Source: Desulfosarcina alkanivorans
GTDB lineage: Bacteria; Desulfobacterota; Desulfobacteria; Desulfobacterales; Desulfosarcinaceae
NCBI RefSeq assembly: GCF_009688945.1
Contig: NZ_AP021874.1
Coordinates: 6,800,001-6,864,000, forward strand
Direction: 5' to 3'
Length of the DNA: 64,000 nucleotides
Shown here piece by piece: positions 27,302-36,792 of this stretch; positions within the stretch are counted from its first letter, which is position 1, and every line of letters begins with the position of its first letter. Made by a program: the position numbers and the translations under genes. A model generated the notes under the pieces. The model was not told the origin of the DNA. It saw nothing but the letters and a program-made list of their open reading frames with translations, and made no database searches.

Positions 27302-29176
27302 ATGGGGATTTACCGGAAACAATACGATGTGATTGTCGTGGGCGGCGGGCACGCCGGCTGCGAGGGCGCTTTGGCGGCCGCCCGCATGGGCTGCCGGGTA
27401 CTGCTGCTGGCTATCGACCTGGACAAGATTGCCGCCATGCCGTGCAGCCCTTCTATCGGTGGTATGGCCAAGGGGCAGCTGGTCAGGGAGATCGATGCCC
27501 TGGGCGGAGAGATGGCTAAAATTGCCGACTGCTCGGCGATTCAGTACAAGACCCTCAACACCAAAAAAGGGCCGGCGGTGCAATCCACCCGGACCCAGAA
27601 CGACAAGGGCCGCTATCACACGGCCATGAAAGCGGTGGTGGAGGCTCAGCCCGGCCTGGATCTGAAACAGGCCCTGGTGGAGCGCCTCATCGTCGAGGGG
27701 GGTCGGGTATGCGGGGCGGCGGATCATACGGGTTTCGGTTACCAGGCGCCCTGTGTTGTGCTGGCCACCGGTACCTTTCTTTCCGGTCTGGTGCACATCG
27801 GCGACACAACCATGCAGGCCGGGCGGGCAGGGGAGTTTGCCGCATACAGCCTTCCCGGGCATTTAAAGGAACTGGGCTTCAGCCTGGGCCGCATGAAGAC
27901 CGGCACCCCCCCGCGACTTGACCGGGCCAGTATCGATTTTTCGCGGTTCGAGGAGCAGCCGCTGGAGGATCCTGTCCGGGCTTTCTCTTTTTCTGCGCAA
28001 TTGGCGCAGCTTCCCCAGATCCCCAGCTATATCGGACACACCAGCGAGGCGGTGCACCGGCTGGTGCGGGACAACCTGCACCTGTCGGCCCTGCACAGCG
28101 GAGCCATAAAAGGGGTGCCGGCCCGCTATTGCCCCTCCTTTGAAGACAAGATTGTCCGCTTCCCGGAACGTGACCGCCACCAGATCATCCTGGAGCCCGA
28201 GGGGCTGGACACCCGGGAAATATATGCGTCCGGCCTGGGCAACAGTTTGCCTCTGGAGGTTCAGATCCAGGTGGTCAGAAGCGTCAGGGGGCTTGAGCAG
28301 GCGGAAATCATGCGCCCGGCCTATGCCATCGAGTACGACTTCATCGACCCGGTCCAGTTGCGGCCCACGCTGGAGACCAAGCGGGTCAAAGGGCTCTATC
28401 TGGCCGGTCAGATCAACGGCACGTCGGGATATGAGGAGGCCGCGGCTCAGGGCATGTGGGCCGGCATTAATGCCGCCTGTGTGGTGCAAAAAAGGCCGCC
28501 CTTTATCCTGGACCGCAGCCAGGCCTACATGGGGGTGATGGTGGACGACCTGGTCACGCGGGGGACCCGTGAACCCTACCGCATGTTTACCTCCCGGGCG
28601 GAATACCGGCTCATGCTCAGGGAAGACAACGCCGACCTCCGCCTTTCGGAGATCGGTCACGACCTGGGACTGGTGGCTGCCGGCGCGGTCGGGGAAATCC
28701 GTGAACGAAAAGCCCATATCCAGTCGGAAATCGGGCGCATCAAACGGACCGTGATCAAACCGCAGCCTGCGGTCAATGCCTATCTGGCGTCGCAGGGGAC
28801 GCCGCCCATCGACAACGGCATTCATCTGATCCAGCTGTTGAAGCGGGCCGAACTGGATTACGGCGCCGTTTCGACGCTGGCCCCCATCGATCCCCCACTA
28901 TCGGCGTCGGTGGCGCGGCAGGTTGAGATAGAAGTCAAATATGAAGGCTATATCCAGCGCCAGCTTCAGGAAATCGAAAAATTCAGGCACCTGGAACAGA
29001 TCAGACTCCCCGAAACGATCGACTATGCGGCCGTTCATGGTCTGTCCAGTGAACTCAAGGAAAAGCTGGACGCCGTTCGACCCGCATCACTGGGGCAGGC
29101 ATCCCGCATTGCGGGGATGACGCCAGCCGCCATCTCCGTCCTCATGGTGCACCTGCGGTCATGGAAAAACCGATGA
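27302..29176 (+). CDS. mnmG: tRNA U34 carboxymethylaminomethyl-modifying enzyme MnmG (GidA)
   Basis: 624-residue FAD enzyme that, with MnmE, modifies wobble uridine 34 of several tRNAs. The N-terminal FAD-binding loop is GGGHAGCE, followed by SIGGMAKGQLVREIDALGGEM, here shortened for reporting to its core GGMAKG. The central GTFLSG and the C-terminal YEGYIQRQ helical region match the family, as does the length. The gene overlaps fetA by 16 bp. MnmE is not in the window. Confidence 0.97.
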   Translation: MGIYRKQYDVIVVGGGHAGCEGALAAARMGCRVLLLAIDLDKIAAMPCSPSIGGMAKGQLVREIDALGGEMAKIADCSAIQYKTLNTKKGPAVQSTRTQNDKGRYHTAMKAVVEAQPGLDLKQALVERLIVEGGRVCGAADHTGFGYQAPCVVLATGTFLSGLVHIGDTTMQAGRAGEFAAYSLPGHLKELGFSLGRMKTGTPPRLDRASIDFSRFEEQPLEDPVRAFSFSAQLAQLPQIPSYIGHTSEAVHRLVRDNLHLSALHSGAIKGVPARYCPSFEDKIVRFPERDRHQIILEPEGLDTREIYASGLGNSLPLEVQIQVVRSVRGLEQAEIMRPAYAIEYDFIDPVQLRPTLETKRVKGLYLAGQINGTSGYEEAAAQGMWAGINAACVVQKRPPFILDRSQAYMGVMVDDLVTRGTREPYRMFTSRAEYRLMLREDNADLRLSEIGHDLGLVAAGAVGEIRERKAHIQSEIGRIKRTVIKPQPAVNAYLASQGTPPIDNGIHLIQLLKRAELDYGAVSTLAPIDPPLSASVARQVEIEVKYEGYIQRQLQEIEKFRHLEQIRLPETIDYAAVHGLSSELKEKLDAVRPASLGQASRIAGMTPAAISVLMVHLRSWKNR

Positions 29177-29781
29177 CCCCCCGGCTTCGGGTGGACGGCC
29201 TTTGCATTCATGGTGTCGGCCCTGTCAGTATGGATGTCGATGCCGGCATATGCGTGGGGCTGTCCGGGCCCTCCGGATCAGGCAAGACCCTGTTTTTGCG
29301 AGCCATTGCCGATATGGAACCCCATGGCGGGGCGGTCTACCTCGATGGAACGGAGCAGCGGCAGATTCATGCACCCGAATGGCGGCGGCAGGTGGCCCTT
29401 TTGCCGGCTGAAAGCCTGTGGTGGTTCGATACCGCGGGCGAGCATTTTTCACGGCCCGATGCCGACCGTTTCCATCGGCTGGGGCTGGACCCGGGAATGC
29501 TGACCTGGCCGGTTTCACGGCTTTCCAGTGGCGAGCGCCAGCGCCTGGCCCTGCTGCGCCTTCTGGAAAACGATCCCGGCCTGTTGCTTCTGGATGAACC
29601 CACCGCCAATCTGGATCCGGACAATACAACGAGGGTCGAAAAGCTGGTGGCCGGCTACCGTGAAGCGACCGGAGCGGCGGTTCTGTGGGTCGGCCACCGC
29701 AGGGAGCAACTGCACCGGGTGGCCAGCCGGGTCGTGTGCATCTCGGGCGGTCGCATCGGAAACGATGGAGGCGATCGGTGA
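29161..29781 (+). CDS. fetA: Iron-export-type ABC ATPase (FetA/YbbL)
   Basis: 206-residue ABC ATPase. Walker A is GPSGSGKT, the signature is LSSGERQR and Walker B is LLLLDEPTANLD. It is short for an ABC ATPase, like FetA. With the downstream membrane protein it should form FetAB, which exports iron and helps against oxidative stress in E. coli. It starts inside mnmG and its TGA overlaps the fetB GTG. Confidence 0.88.
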   Translation: MEKPMTPRLRVDGLCIHGVGPVSMDVDAGICVGLSGPSGSGKTLFLRAIADMEPHGGAVYLDGTEQRQIHAPEWRRQVALLPAESLWWFDTAGEHFSRPDADRFHRLGLDPGMLTWPVSRLSSGERQRLALLRLLENDPGLLLLDEPTANLDPDNTTRVEKLVAGYREATGAAVLWVGHRREQLHRVASRVVCISGGRIGNDGGDR

Positions 29782-30587
29782 CAGCGGAGACGATTTTCCT
29801 TTCCCCGACGGATCTTTCCCTGGCCGCCCTGCTGGTGATTGCCCTTGCCCTGGCCAGTCGGCGCATGGGGCTGGACCTGGGCGGCCAGATCCTCGTGGCC
29901 GCTTTGCGAACCACCATCCAGCTGTGTCTGGTGGGCCTGGTCCTGAAGGTTGTGTTCTCATCGATTCACCCCTTGTGGATCGCCGTCATGGCTGCGGTGA
30001 TGCTGATCGCGGCCGCCCGCGAAGTGATGGCCCGGCAGAAAAGACGTTTTTCCGGCTGGTGGGGGGTCGGCATGGGCGGGGGGGCCATGTTTGTCTCCTC
30101 TTTTGCCATCACCACCCTTTCATTATTGGCCGTAATCCGTGTCGACCCATGGTATACCCCGCAGTATGCCATTCCTTTGCTGGGGATGATGCTGGGCAAC
30201 ACCATGACCGGCATCGCATTGGGCCTGGACCGCCTGACGGAATCGGCCTGGGAGCAGCGCCGTATCATTGAAGCGCAATTGATGCTGGGCAACACCTGGT
30301 CCGAGGCGATCGGCGGCATTCGCCGCTCCAGTGCGCGCAGTGCCATGATTCCTTCCATCAATGCCATGGCCGCCGCCGGCCTGGTGAGCCTGCCCGGCAT
30401 GATGACCGGCCAGATTCTTGCCGGCAACCCGCCCTTTGAAGCGGTCAAATACCAGATCCTGATCATGTTCATCATCTCCGCCGGCACCGGTTTCGGGGCG
30501 TTGATTGCCGTGTGGGCCGGCTCTCGACGGCTCTTTGACGACCGGCACCGGCTGCGCCTGGACCGGCTGAGCAAGCCGTCCCGATGA
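29778..30587 (+). CDS. fetB: Iron-export-type ABC permease (FetB/YbbM, UPF0014)
   Basis: 269-residue integral membrane protein of the UPF0014 family with about seven hydrophobic segments and the family motifs TTIQLCLVG and LPGMMTGQILAG. The GTG start overlaps the fetA stop (GTGA), giving coupled translation; the frame is open further upstream within fetA but that would not fit the family. It forms the membrane channel of the exporter. Confidence 0.88.
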   Translation: MTAETIFLSPTDLSLAALLVIALALASRRMGLDLGGQILVAALRTTIQLCLVGLVLKVVFSSIHPLWIAVMAAVMLIAAAREVMARQKRRFSGWWGVGMGGGAMFVSSFAITTLSLLAVIRVDPWYTPQYAIPLLGMMLGNTMTGIALGLDRLTESAWEQRRIIEAQLMLGNTWSEAIGGIRRSSARSAMIPSINAMAAAGLVSLPGMMTGQILAGNPPFEAVKYQILIMFIISAGTGFGALIAVWAGSRRLFDDRHRLRLDRLSKPSR

Positions 30588-30601
30588 ACCGATTCGCCGG
30601 C

Positions 30602-30630
30602 TTGACATTAAAAAGCGAACACCTTATTTT
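30602..30630 (+). promoter_or_regulatory. Sigma-70-type promoter before the dnaJ-like gene
   Basis: TTGACA (30602-30607), a 17-bp spacer and TATTTT (30625-30630) lie 77 bp before the DnaJ start. This gives the chaperone gene its own promoter separate from mnmG-fetAB. The match is by eye only. Confidence 0.5.
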
Positions 30631-30706
30631 TTCAGCGTAAAAAACAGGGCGACCCCAGAATGCACGGAATCGCCGGAACCAACCAAATCAGGGAACAGGA
30701 GCGATC

Positions 30707-31609
30707 ATGTCCCAACAGGACTACTACCAGACGCTGGGCGTGTCCAAGACCGCCACGGATGCCGAGATTAAGAAGGCCTACCGCAAACTGGCCATGCAGT
30801 ACCACCCCGACCATTCCAAGGGAAATAAACACGCCGAAGAGATGTTTAAAAAGGTCAGTGAAGCCTACGCGGTGCTCAGCGACAAGGAAAAACGCCAGCA
30901 GTACGATACCTTTGGCTCCACCGATTTCCACCAGCGGTACTCCCAGGAGGATATTTTCAGAAATGCAGACCTGGGAGATATTCTCAAGGAGTTCGGCTTT
31001 GGCGGCCAGGGAGGGCGGTTTTCCTTTGGTGGCGGATCTCCCTTTGGCGGGCCGTTCGGTGGTCGCCAGCGGCGCCAGGCGCCTGTCAAAGGATCGGATC
31101 TGGTCTATGAATTGCCCCTGACGCTGCGCGATGTGGCCGGCGGAACCAGCAAGACCGTCACCTTTCAACACCAGGGGCGAAATGAAAACATAACGGTCAA
31201 GATCCCACCGGGCATGATTACCGGCAAGAAGCTCCGGTTGGCCGGGAAGGGGGAGCAGAGCAGCTACGGGGGGCCTCCCGGAGACCTGTATATCCAATCC
31301 CGTGTTTCAGCCGATCCGGTATTCACCGCAGAGGAGTATGACCTTCACACCACCACCACCATCCGGCTCAGCGAATCCCTTTTGGGGACTCAGGTGCAGA
31401 TCCCTACCGTTGAAGGGGGAGAACTGAATCTCAAGATCCCTCCGGGAACCCGTCACAAAACCCGCATGCGTCTGGCCGGGCACGGGCTTCCCAAAATGAA
31501 GGGCAGTAAAAAGGGAGACCTGTATGTCACCGTTTCGGTGGACATCGGGAACAAGCTCACTTCTGAACAGAAAAAACTCGTTGAAAAACTGGCTGCCACA
31601 GGCTTGTAA
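30707..31609 (+). CDS. cbpA: DnaJ-class co-chaperone, CbpA type
   Basis: 300 residues. The J domain (about 4-70) has the essential HPD motif in YHPDHSKG. A Gly/Phe-rich linker (about 100-125: GFGGQGGRFSFGG) and two C-terminal beta-sandwich substrate domains follow. The CxxCxGxG zinc finger of classical DnaJ is absent, hence CbpA type. It stimulates DnaK ATPase in the cytoplasm. A consensus-like promoter is upstream. Confidence 0.92.
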   Translation: MSQQDYYQTLGVSKTATDAEIKKAYRKLAMQYHPDHSKGNKHAEEMFKKVSEAYAVLSDKEKRQQYDTFGSTDFHQRYSQEDIFRNADLGDILKEFGFGGQGGRFSFGGGSPFGGPFGGRQRRQAPVKGSDLVYELPLTLRDVAGGTSKTVTFQHQGRNENITVKIPPGMITGKKLRLAGKGEQSSYGGPPGDLYIQSRVSADPVFTAEEYDLHTTTTIRLSESLLGTQVQIPTVEGGELNLKIPPGTRHKTRMRLAGHGLPKMKGSKKGDLYVTVSVDIGNKLTSEQKKLVEKLAATGL

Positions 31610-31829
31610 CAAATTAAATTCATTGACAACTAACCCGCAGTAGGTTACTTTTTCGCAAAACTGGCGGCATGGAATTGGTGTTTCATGGATGCCGATAAAC
31701 GGTTACTTAAATTTTTTAAACTGCATTGGCGATACCCGCACCAAACCACTGATTCCCATGACCCTTTTTTCTTCTGTCCCCAAATTCCATAATGCTTGCC
31801 AGTTGCGCGACGCGCAGTAAAGACCACAT

Positions 31830-32351
31830 ATGCCAGAATTTACTCCCGTTATCAAAAAGAATGACATCCAGCGCCAGACCGTCAGGATCGCCAAAATCAT
31901 TTCAGACGACTATCAGGGCAGGGAACTGGTGCTGGTCGGCGTGCTCAAGGGCGCGTTTATTTTTCTCGCCGATCTTGTCCGCCAGTTAACGCTGGAAAAG
32001 GTAAAAATAGATTTTCTTCAAGCTTCCAGCTACGGTGCCGATACCATATCTTCAGGGAATATTGTGCTCAAAAAAGATATTGACGTCGATATCCGCGGAA
32101 AAGATGTGCTTGTGGTGGAAGACATCGTCGATACCGGCCTGACGTTGGCTTATCTCATCCGCCACCTGAAGCGTATGAGCCCCGGCAGTATCAAGGTGTG
32201 CGCAATGATCGACAAACGTGAACGCCGAAAGGCGGCGGTTACGGTCGATTATGCCTGCTCGACCGTACCGGAAGGCTTTCTTGTCGGGTATGGTTTGGAT
32301 TATGCCGAGTATTACAGGAACTTGCCGGAAATATACCATATGAAACTCTAG
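31830..32351 (+). CDS. hpt: Hypoxanthine phosphoribosyltransferase
   Basis: 173-residue type I phosphoribosyltransferase for purine salvage (hypoxanthine/guanine + PRPP to IMP/GMP). The PRPP-binding loop VLVVEDIVDTGLTL contains the paired acidic residues, LVGVLKGAF is the early conserved loop and VGYGLDYAEYYRNLP is the C-terminal signature. The ribosome site is weak. It is 15 bp upstream of the zinc-ribbon protein. Confidence 0.95.
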   Translation: MPEFTPVIKKNDIQRQTVRIAKIISDDYQGRELVLVGVLKGAFIFLADLVRQLTLEKVKIDFLQASSYGADTISSGNIVLKKDIDVDIRGKDVLVVEDIVDTGLTLAYLIRHLKRMSPGSIKVCAMIDKRERRKAAVTVDYACSTVPEGFLVGYGLDYAEYYRNLPEIYHMKL

Positions 32352-32366
32352 TCAGTGAGGGGCGCC

Positions 32367-34691
32367 ATGATTATCACCTGTAAATCGTGCAACACCAGTT
32401 TCAATCTTGATGACAAGATGCTCAAACCCACTGGTTCCAAAGTCAGGTGCTCGGTATGCGCAAACGTTTTCACTGCCTTTCCGCAGCAGGCGTCAACACC
32501 GGAACCACCGGCAGAATCCCATGATGCAGAGCCTGCAGCCGAATCGGAAGCGGCTTCCGATGCCCTTTCGGCGGCACCTGCCACCTTCGCTTCCGCTGGG
32601 CAGGACGCCGCGACGGATGCAGATGCCGCTGAGGCGCAGACGCCGGAGGCGGATGTTCTCGAAGAAGATGCCGCGAAACTTTTTGATGACGGCGCCGATC
32701 TTGATTTTGCACTGGAAGACGAAGCGGAAGACGACGTGTCGGATGTGGAGATTGAAGATGCGGTCAGTGGCGTTCTGAGTGAAGAGTTGACGGATGTTTC
32801 CCTTGAACCGGAGCCGGAGGATGACGACGATCTGGCGGTTATTGCCGGTCTGGACGATGATGATTTCAGCTTGGACGCTTCTTCGGAGAATGCCGACGAC
32901 GATGTCGCCGCCACCGTTATCGCCAACCTGGATGATGACCTGGACCTCTCTCTGGACGGGCCGCCGGATGTGGCCGAAACGGTGATTGCCGACTTGGATC
33001 AGGAAGATTTTGACCTGGGGCTCCCGTCAGAATCCGACGACGATTCCAGCGGCACCGCCACGGTAATTGCCGATCTTGATGACGACGGGATGGATCTGGA
33101 CGACCTGGATCTTACCCTGGATATGGGTGATGACACGCCGCCGTCCGATGCGGTTGACGCCGAGCTGGATGAGCTCTCCCTGGATTTCGATCTGGAAGCC
33201 GATGCCGATACGGATGAATCCGAACCCGATACGGAATCCGACCTTTCCGTCGATGACGACCTGGATCTGACGCTGGACATGGATGATGCGGAGGCGGGAG
33301 AGATGGAACCGGCCGCCGGCCTGTCCGAACTCGAAGATGATCTCGACCTGTCCAGCCTGGAGAGCCTGCTGATGGAGGACGATGAGGGCGATGACGACGC
33401 CGTCACCATGATTGTCGATGGCGGTGAAGAGCCTGAATTGAAACTCGAAATGGACGATGTGCCGGCCCTTGATGGCGATAAGGTTGCGGATATACCGGAG
33501 GAAACCCTGGAAGACCTGGAATTCGACCTGGATGCCGACGGTGGGGATGATGCCGCTGACATCGACTTGGCCGATGATGGCGACCAGGAAATCGACCTGT
33601 CTGAAATCGAAAAAATGCTCGAAGAGCCCGAAACGGAAAGTGTCGATCTGAGTGCCGTGCCGGAACAGGACCTGGACCTGGATATCGAAGCCAGCCTTGA
33701 GACGGAAAAATGGATGTCCGAATCCGGTGATGACGATTCGCTGGTGAAGGATGAAGAACTGGATCTGTCCGAACTCGAGCAGGCCTTGGAAGATGTCGAT
33801 ACCGAAGAAACGGACGAGGCCTTGGAAGAACCGGAACTGGATCTGGACCTGGGCGATGATCAGTTGCTGGGCACCCCGACCGAAACCGTGGCGGTCGACA
33901 ATGAGTTGGAATTCGATCTTTCGGATTTCGAGGAGGATGTCCCTGCCAAAGCCGGCGCCGAAGCAGAGAGCCCTGAATCTGTGGATATGGAGTTGGAATT
34001 TGAGGTGGAGTCGGACAGTCAGGCGGAACAGACCTTGGAAGACGAAGGACTGGAAGAGACCGTGGCCATCCCCGAGCCAACGGCCGACAAGGCCGAGCAG
34101 GCACCGCCTGAACCCGCCGTTACGGCCAAGCCGGCGGCTGCACCTCGACCGGTAAAAAAGGGTGTCAGCAAATCGCTGGTATTTCTGCTGATCGTTGCTA
34201 TTCTCGGTGGAGGTGGATACGGGACTTATTACATGCTGAACCAGAACGGCATCGATATTCCCTTTCTCAGCGATTACCTGAAGCCCAAGGTGGATGATCC
34301 GGGCAACCTCAAGCTGACCACCTTCGATATCAACAGCAAGTTTATCGACAATGCCAGCGTCGGAAAGCTCTTTGTGGTTTCCGGCAAGGTGAAGAACGGC
34401 TATACCGAAAACCGCGGCATGATCACGTTGTTGGGCAAACTCTTCTCTACCGGCAAAGTCCCCGTAAACCAGGAAAAGGTATACTGCGGAAATATCATGT
34501 CCGATCTTGAGCTGGCCAACCTGGAATGGGATAAAATCAAGGCCCGGCTGTCCAATCGCCTGGGGGATAACCGCAGCAACGTGAAAATCGAACCGGGAAA
34601 GTCGATTCCCTTCATGGTTGTGTTTTCCGGGCTGCCCACCGATCTTGAGGAGTTCACCATCGAGGTGACCGGATCGACCACACTCAAATAA
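32367..34691 (+). CDS. Zinc-ribbon, extremely acidic, DUF3426 membrane protein
   Basis: 774 residues. The N-terminus is an MJ0042-type zinc ribbon (CKSC...CSVC, residues 5-33). Residues about 60-590 are very rich in Asp, Glu and Leu, with loosely repeated DLDLTLDM/ELDLSELE units, predicted to be highly charged and mostly disordered. One membrane segment spans about 603-623 (LVFLLIVAILGGGGYGTYY). The last 130 residues look like DUF3426, an FxLG-like beta domain on the outer side. The ATG at 32367 brings the zinc ribbon to the start. The acidic linker is much longer than in usual zinc-ribbon/DUF3426 proteins. Function is unknown. Confidence 0.82.
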   Translation: MIITCKSCNTSFNLDDKMLKPTGSKVRCSVCANVFTAFPQQASTPEPPAESHDAEPAAESEAASDALSAAPATFASAGQDAATDADAAEAQTPEADVLEEDAAKLFDDGADLDFALEDEAEDDVSDVEIEDAVSGVLSEELTDVSLEPEPEDDDDLAVIAGLDDDDFSLDASSENADDDVAATVIANLDDDLDLSLDGPPDVAETVIADLDQEDFDLGLPSESDDDSSGTATVIADLDDDGMDLDDLDLTLDMGDDTPPSDAVDAELDELSLDFDLEADADTDESEPDTESDLSVDDDLDLTLDMDDAEAGEMEPAAGLSELEDDLDLSSLESLLMEDDEGDDDAVTMIVDGGEEPELKLEMDDVPALDGDKVADIPEETLEDLEFDLDADGGDDAADIDLADDGDQEIDLSEIEKMLEEPETESVDLSAVPEQDLDLDIEASLETEKWMSESGDDDSLVKDEELDLSELEQALEDVDTEETDEALEEPELDLDLGDDQLLGTPTETVAVDNELEFDLSDFEEDVPAKAGAEAESPESVDMELEFEVESDSQAEQTLEDEGLEETVAIPEPTADKAEQAPPEPAVTAKPAAAPRPVKKGVSKSLVFLLIVAILGGGGYGTYYMLNQNGIDIPFLSDYLKPKVDDPGNLKLTTFDINSKFIDNASVGKLFVVSGKVKNGYTENRGMITLLGKLFSTGKVPVNQEKVYCGNIMSDLELANLEWDKIKARLSNRLGDNRSNVKIEPGKSIPFMVVFSGLPTDLEEFTIEVTGSTTLK

Positions 34692-34709
34692 AAGGTTTTT
34701 GTTTTCGGC

Positions 34710-34738
34710 TTGACTAACAGCGGCCGAGCTGTTAATAG
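34710..34738 (+). promoter_or_regulatory. Likely promoter of the tRNA(CAT) gene
   Basis: TTGACT (34710-34715), a 17-bp spacer and TAATAG (34733-34738) lie 34 bp upstream of the tRNA. Spacing and boxes fit a housekeeping promoter. The acidic-protein stop is just before it. Confidence 0.55.
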
Positions 34739-34772
34739 TCCGCTGTTCTTTTTCAGCCACGATAAGAATCAT

Positions 34773-34849
34773 GGCGATGTAGCTCAGCTGGTTAGAGCAT
34801 GCGGCTCATATCCGCAGCGTCCGGGGTTCAAGTCCCTGCATCGCCACCA
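34773..34849 (+). tRNA. tRNA with anticodon CAT (tRNA-Met, or Ile2)
   Basis: 77-nt cloverleaf with encoded CCA. The acceptor stem is GGCGATG/CATCGCC, D-arm GCTC...GAGC, anticodon stem TGCGG/CCGCA with loop CTCATAT, and T-loop TTCAAGT. Anticodon CAT means elongator Met or lysidine-modified Ile2; initiator features (C1:A72 mismatch, GGG/CCC anticodon stem) are absent. It is the probable attachment site of the island, because a tyrosine recombinase begins 78 bp downstream. Confidence 0.93.
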
Positions 34850-34878
34850 AACCATTGAAATAACAGCATAAACGCTTT

Positions 34879-34925
34879 AGGCACCTACCATTTACAGCTT
34901 TTTTACAGCTGACTGGGAGGTGCCT
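34879..34925 (+). promoter_or_regulatory. Hairpin masking the integrase ribosome-binding site
   Basis: AGGCACCT (34879-34886) pairs with AGGTGCCT (34918-34925). The right arm overlaps the Shine-Dalgarno GGGAGG (34915-34920) of the integrase, and TTTT follows. The loop carries a direct repeat TTACAGCT (34892-34899, 34903-34910). It may act as a translational lock or weak terminator stopping read-through from the tRNA promoter. Confidence 0.55.
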
Positions 34926-34926
34926 T

Positions 34927-36699
34927 TTGTGTTTTCTGGTGAAGAGAAATAGGACATATCATCTGCAGGTTAAGGTTCCCAAGGAGCTGACCGATACCTT
35001 GGGTGGAAGTGACCTAAGCATCAGCCTTGGAACGGGAAGCCGCAGAGAGGCGGGCAGGCTGGCAGAGGTGGCAAATGTCCGATACCAGTTAGCGTTTCGT
35101 GAGCTCAGGGTTAGGGGAATCAACAAAATGAATAGCGACCAAGAAATTGATCCAATGAAAATCAAGAAGCTGATCAGGGACTATGTGAAGGCTTCTTTGG
35201 AGGATTTCGATCTGATGCAGGCCACCGGCAGGAAGGGTAACCTTGGAACGGTGGATGATGAACTGGACGGATTGGATGCCGCCTTGGATGTCAGCAGGGA
35301 GCAGCTCACCACACGCAGGCATGTAGATTTCATGGGACCGCATCTGGATCACCAGCTGAAGGTGAGGGGGGTCGGGCCAATTGAAAAAGATTCCAACCAA
35401 TACAAGATGCTGTGTTATGAGCTGCTGAAGGCCAACATCAGGCTGCTGGAGGCTAACCGAGAGACCAGCGTGGGCCATTTCCAAGGCCATGATGTTGATT
35501 CAATTCTGAAGGATCTCGGATTGCAGGAGCAGCCGGATACCAGCAAACCGGTCAGTGCCCCTGAACTCCCTGCTGTTAAGCCGAATACCGCTGCCGAGCC
35601 TGCCACTATTGAGCCACCGCTGACTGCTGAAACTCCCGCTGCTGCGGGTCCAACCATGCAAGAGCTTATCGATGAGTTCCAGCGGCAAAAGGTAGAGTCA
35701 GGAAAGTGGAGAAACACTACGGTCAGGAACCACCACCCCAAGCTGCAAGCCCTGCTGCAGGTGCTCGGACACAGCACCCCCGTCAGCCAGATCACAGTGG
35801 ATATGCTGCGGGAATATGGCAGGATTCTGGAGCTGTTGCCTCCGAGTTTTTCCTTGAAAGGGTACAAGGATTTGGGTGGGGTTAGCTCGGCAGAGCTGGC
35901 CGGAAAGCACACCAAAACCATGGATATCACCACTCGCAGGGAATACCTGAACCTTGCCCGATCCATCTTCCAATATGCTCTGGACAATGAGTATGTGAAA
36001 AAGAACCCTGTGATTGCTGGGCTGATACCATCCAAGAAGGGAAACCAGCGGGAGCAGCGGTCACCATACACACCTGATGATCTTAAGAGGATATTCAATC
36101 CAGAGACCTTTGATAAATGGGTGGCCAATGGGGGCGGTGGCAAGGGTAGCCCAGCTCGCTATTGGTTGCCGAGGCTTGCTTTGTGGACCGGCTCAAGGGT
36201 TGAAGAACTGGCCAACCTGCAGACCGCAGATGTGGTGGAGGTGAAGGCAAACGATACCGGGGAGGTCTTGGTGTGCTTGGATCACAACATGGACAATGGC
36301 AGGCGGCTCAAGAATCAGAATTCCATCAGGACTGTACCCCTGCACCCTGAGATCGCTGGGGAATTTGCCAAGTATGCAGAAAAGATGAAGGCAAAGGGTA
36401 GCCAGAGGCTGTTTCCCGAGCTCACCAAGGCCAACGGAAAGTTCAGCCACCAGTTCAGCAAGAGCTTTATGGGATACCTCCGCAACAAGGTGAAGATCAC
36501 AGACCCTAAAAAGAATTTCCACAGTTTACGGCACACGGCTACAGATACGCTATGGAAAGCTATGGTGCAGGAATCTATCATTGAGGAGCTGACAGGTAGG
36601 GCCGGAAAGACAGAAACCTCAAGGCGCTATGCTAAGGGGTATCGAGTTGAGACCCTGTACCGGGAGGCTGTGCTGAAGTTGGATTTTGAGTTGGCTTGA
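34927..36699 (+). CDS. Tyrosine recombinase (phage-type integrase)
   Basis: 590 residues. An N-terminal DUF6538-like beta region (YHLQVKVPKEL) is followed by a long linker, an SAM-like DNA-binding domain around 240-340 and a C-terminal catalytic domain. Catalytic residues are visible: Arg in LWTGSRVEELANL, the HxxR box in HSLRHTA and the nucleophile Tyr in SRRYAKGY. TTG 34927 is favoured because GGGAGG lies 6 nt upstream. Its position right after the tRNA gene indicates site-specific integration there. The matching attR copy of the tRNA 3' end was not found by eye in the window. Confidence 0.9.
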   Translation: MCFLVKRNRTYHLQVKVPKELTDTLGGSDLSISLGTGSRREAGRLAEVANVRYQLAFRELRVRGINKMNSDQEIDPMKIKKLIRDYVKASLEDFDLMQATGRKGNLGTVDDELDGLDAALDVSREQLTTRRHVDFMGPHLDHQLKVRGVGPIEKDSNQYKMLCYELLKANIRLLEANRETSVGHFQGHDVDSILKDLGLQEQPDTSKPVSAPELPAVKPNTAAEPATIEPPLTAETPAAAGPTMQELIDEFQRQKVESGKWRNTTVRNHHPKLQALLQVLGHSTPVSQITVDMLREYGRILELLPPSFSLKGYKDLGGVSSAELAGKHTKTMDITTRREYLNLARSIFQYALDNEYVKKNPVIAGLIPSKKGNQREQRSPYTPDDLKRIFNPETFDKWVANGGGGKGSPARYWLPRLALWTGSRVEELANLQTADVVEVKANDTGEVLVCLDHNMDNGRRLKNQNSIRTVPLHPEIAGEFAKYAEKMKAKGSQRLFPELTKANGKFSHQFSKSFMGYLRNKVKITDPKKNFHSLRHTATDTLWKAMVQESIIEELTGRAGKTETSRRYAKGYRVETLYREAVLKLDFELA

Positions 36700-36792
36700 A
36701 CGTATGGGAGGGGATGAGGATCACCGTGCCTGACTAACTGCTTGGCCGAGTTCAGCAAAGCGTTGCGGGGGCGGTCTATCTAAAATCCTGTT

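Noticed and set aside
33027..34772. Long minus-strand open frame (581 codons) opposite the acidic protein
   Set aside because: It mirrors the Asp/Leu-rich codon pattern of the real gene, lacks motifs and a ribosome site, and the plus strand has a zinc ribbon, membrane segment and DUF3426.
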